In this document: positions 63,037 to 64,000 of the stretch, one piece after another
Layout of the letters: the number at the start of each line of letters is the position of its first letter
Numbering within the stretch: the first letter of the stretch is position 1
Source: an uncultured Pelagibacteraceae bacterium
GTDB lineage: Bacteria; Pseudomonadota; Alphaproteobacteria; Pelagibacterales; Pelagibacteraceae
Direction: 5' to 3'
Assembly (NCBI GenBank): GCA_902597865.1
Contig: CACJZL010000005.1
Span: forward strand, 1 to 64,000
Length of the DNA: 64,000 nt
The notes under the pieces: model-generated
Databases searched by the model: none
Seen by the model: the letters and a program-made list of their open reading frames with translations, nothing else
What the model was told of the DNA's origin: nothing
Position numbers and translations under genes: made by a program

Positions 63037-64000
<964 letters not shown>

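Overview
The window is a gene-dense, strongly AT-rich stretch of an alphaproteobacterial chromosome that looks like the SAR11 clade (Candidatus Pelagibacter or a close relative). The reasons are lysine/asparagine/isoleucine-rich proteins, tiny or absent intergenic gaps, many ATGA/TAATG start-stop overlaps, alphaproteobacterial marker genes (ChvI/ChvG, RegA-type regulator, DUF2093, DUF3035/BamF-like, ScfR/RamB-type regulator, a TIM14-like J protein) and very few mobile or accessory features. I saw no rRNA, tRNA, insertion sequence, prophage or CRISPR array. The only gene-to-gene gap over 300 bases is the ramB-aceA divergent region.

Layout. 1-1258: end of pyrD, then rpmB and a queuosine-precursor transporter behind a good sigma70-like promoter. 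1261-5427 (minus): a polyamine operon (ornithine decarboxylase, deoxyhypusine-synthase-like homospermidine synthase, N-carbamoylputrescine amidase, agmatine deiminase). 5601-7655: RegA-type regulator, BioY, an ABC ATPase. 7706-16165 (plus): polA, then chvI-chvG-ahcY-tsaE-amgK-murU, a reduced form of a cluster that in larger alphaproteobacteria also holds PTS and addAB genes. 16151-18415: gpmA and small envelope/secreted proteins. 18409-23639 (minus): msrA, sulfurtransferase, RND adaptor and RND pump. 23673-28444: DMT exporter, AlkA-like glycosylase, GT17 glycosyltransferase, purine phosphoribosyltransferase with a convergent NCS2 purine permease, and a small lipoprotein. 28479-28925: Hsp20 with its own heat-shock promoter and a ROSE-like RNA thermometer. 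29021-35879: oligopeptidase B, membrane J protein, GT9, a DapA-family aldolase, a Cfa-like methyltransferase and a very basic coiled-coil protein. 35864-39172: RamB-like regulator divergent from isocitrate lyase. 39169-42919: GT39 and membrane proteins. 43094-45061: groESL with a heat-shock promoter. 45185-51611: HAD, ribF, ileS, lspA, DUF3035 lipoprotein, pgi. 51604-59287: rsmD/purD and a lipid A/Kdo operon (ubiA, msbA, waaA, lpxK, lpxL). 59341-64000: DUF2721, quinone reductase, pirin, haloacid dehalogenase, rsmE, then coxB and the start of coxA.

Most of the content is housekeeping. The most interesting signals are regulatory: paired heat-shock promoters with Shine-Dalgarno-masking hairpins at hsp20 and groES; a duplicated 17-bp operator-like motif in the ramB-aceA gap, one copy filling the spacer of a candidate promoter; and an unlisted 53-codon ORF just after that promoter. 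Other points are an RND adaptor that appears to lack the TolC-contacting hairpin, an orphan lysine-rich coiled-coil protein, and convergent genes that overlap so tightly that classical terminators have no room. No wholly new multi-gene system was evident; the strongest novelty candidates are these regulatory elements and a few uncharacterised proteins.
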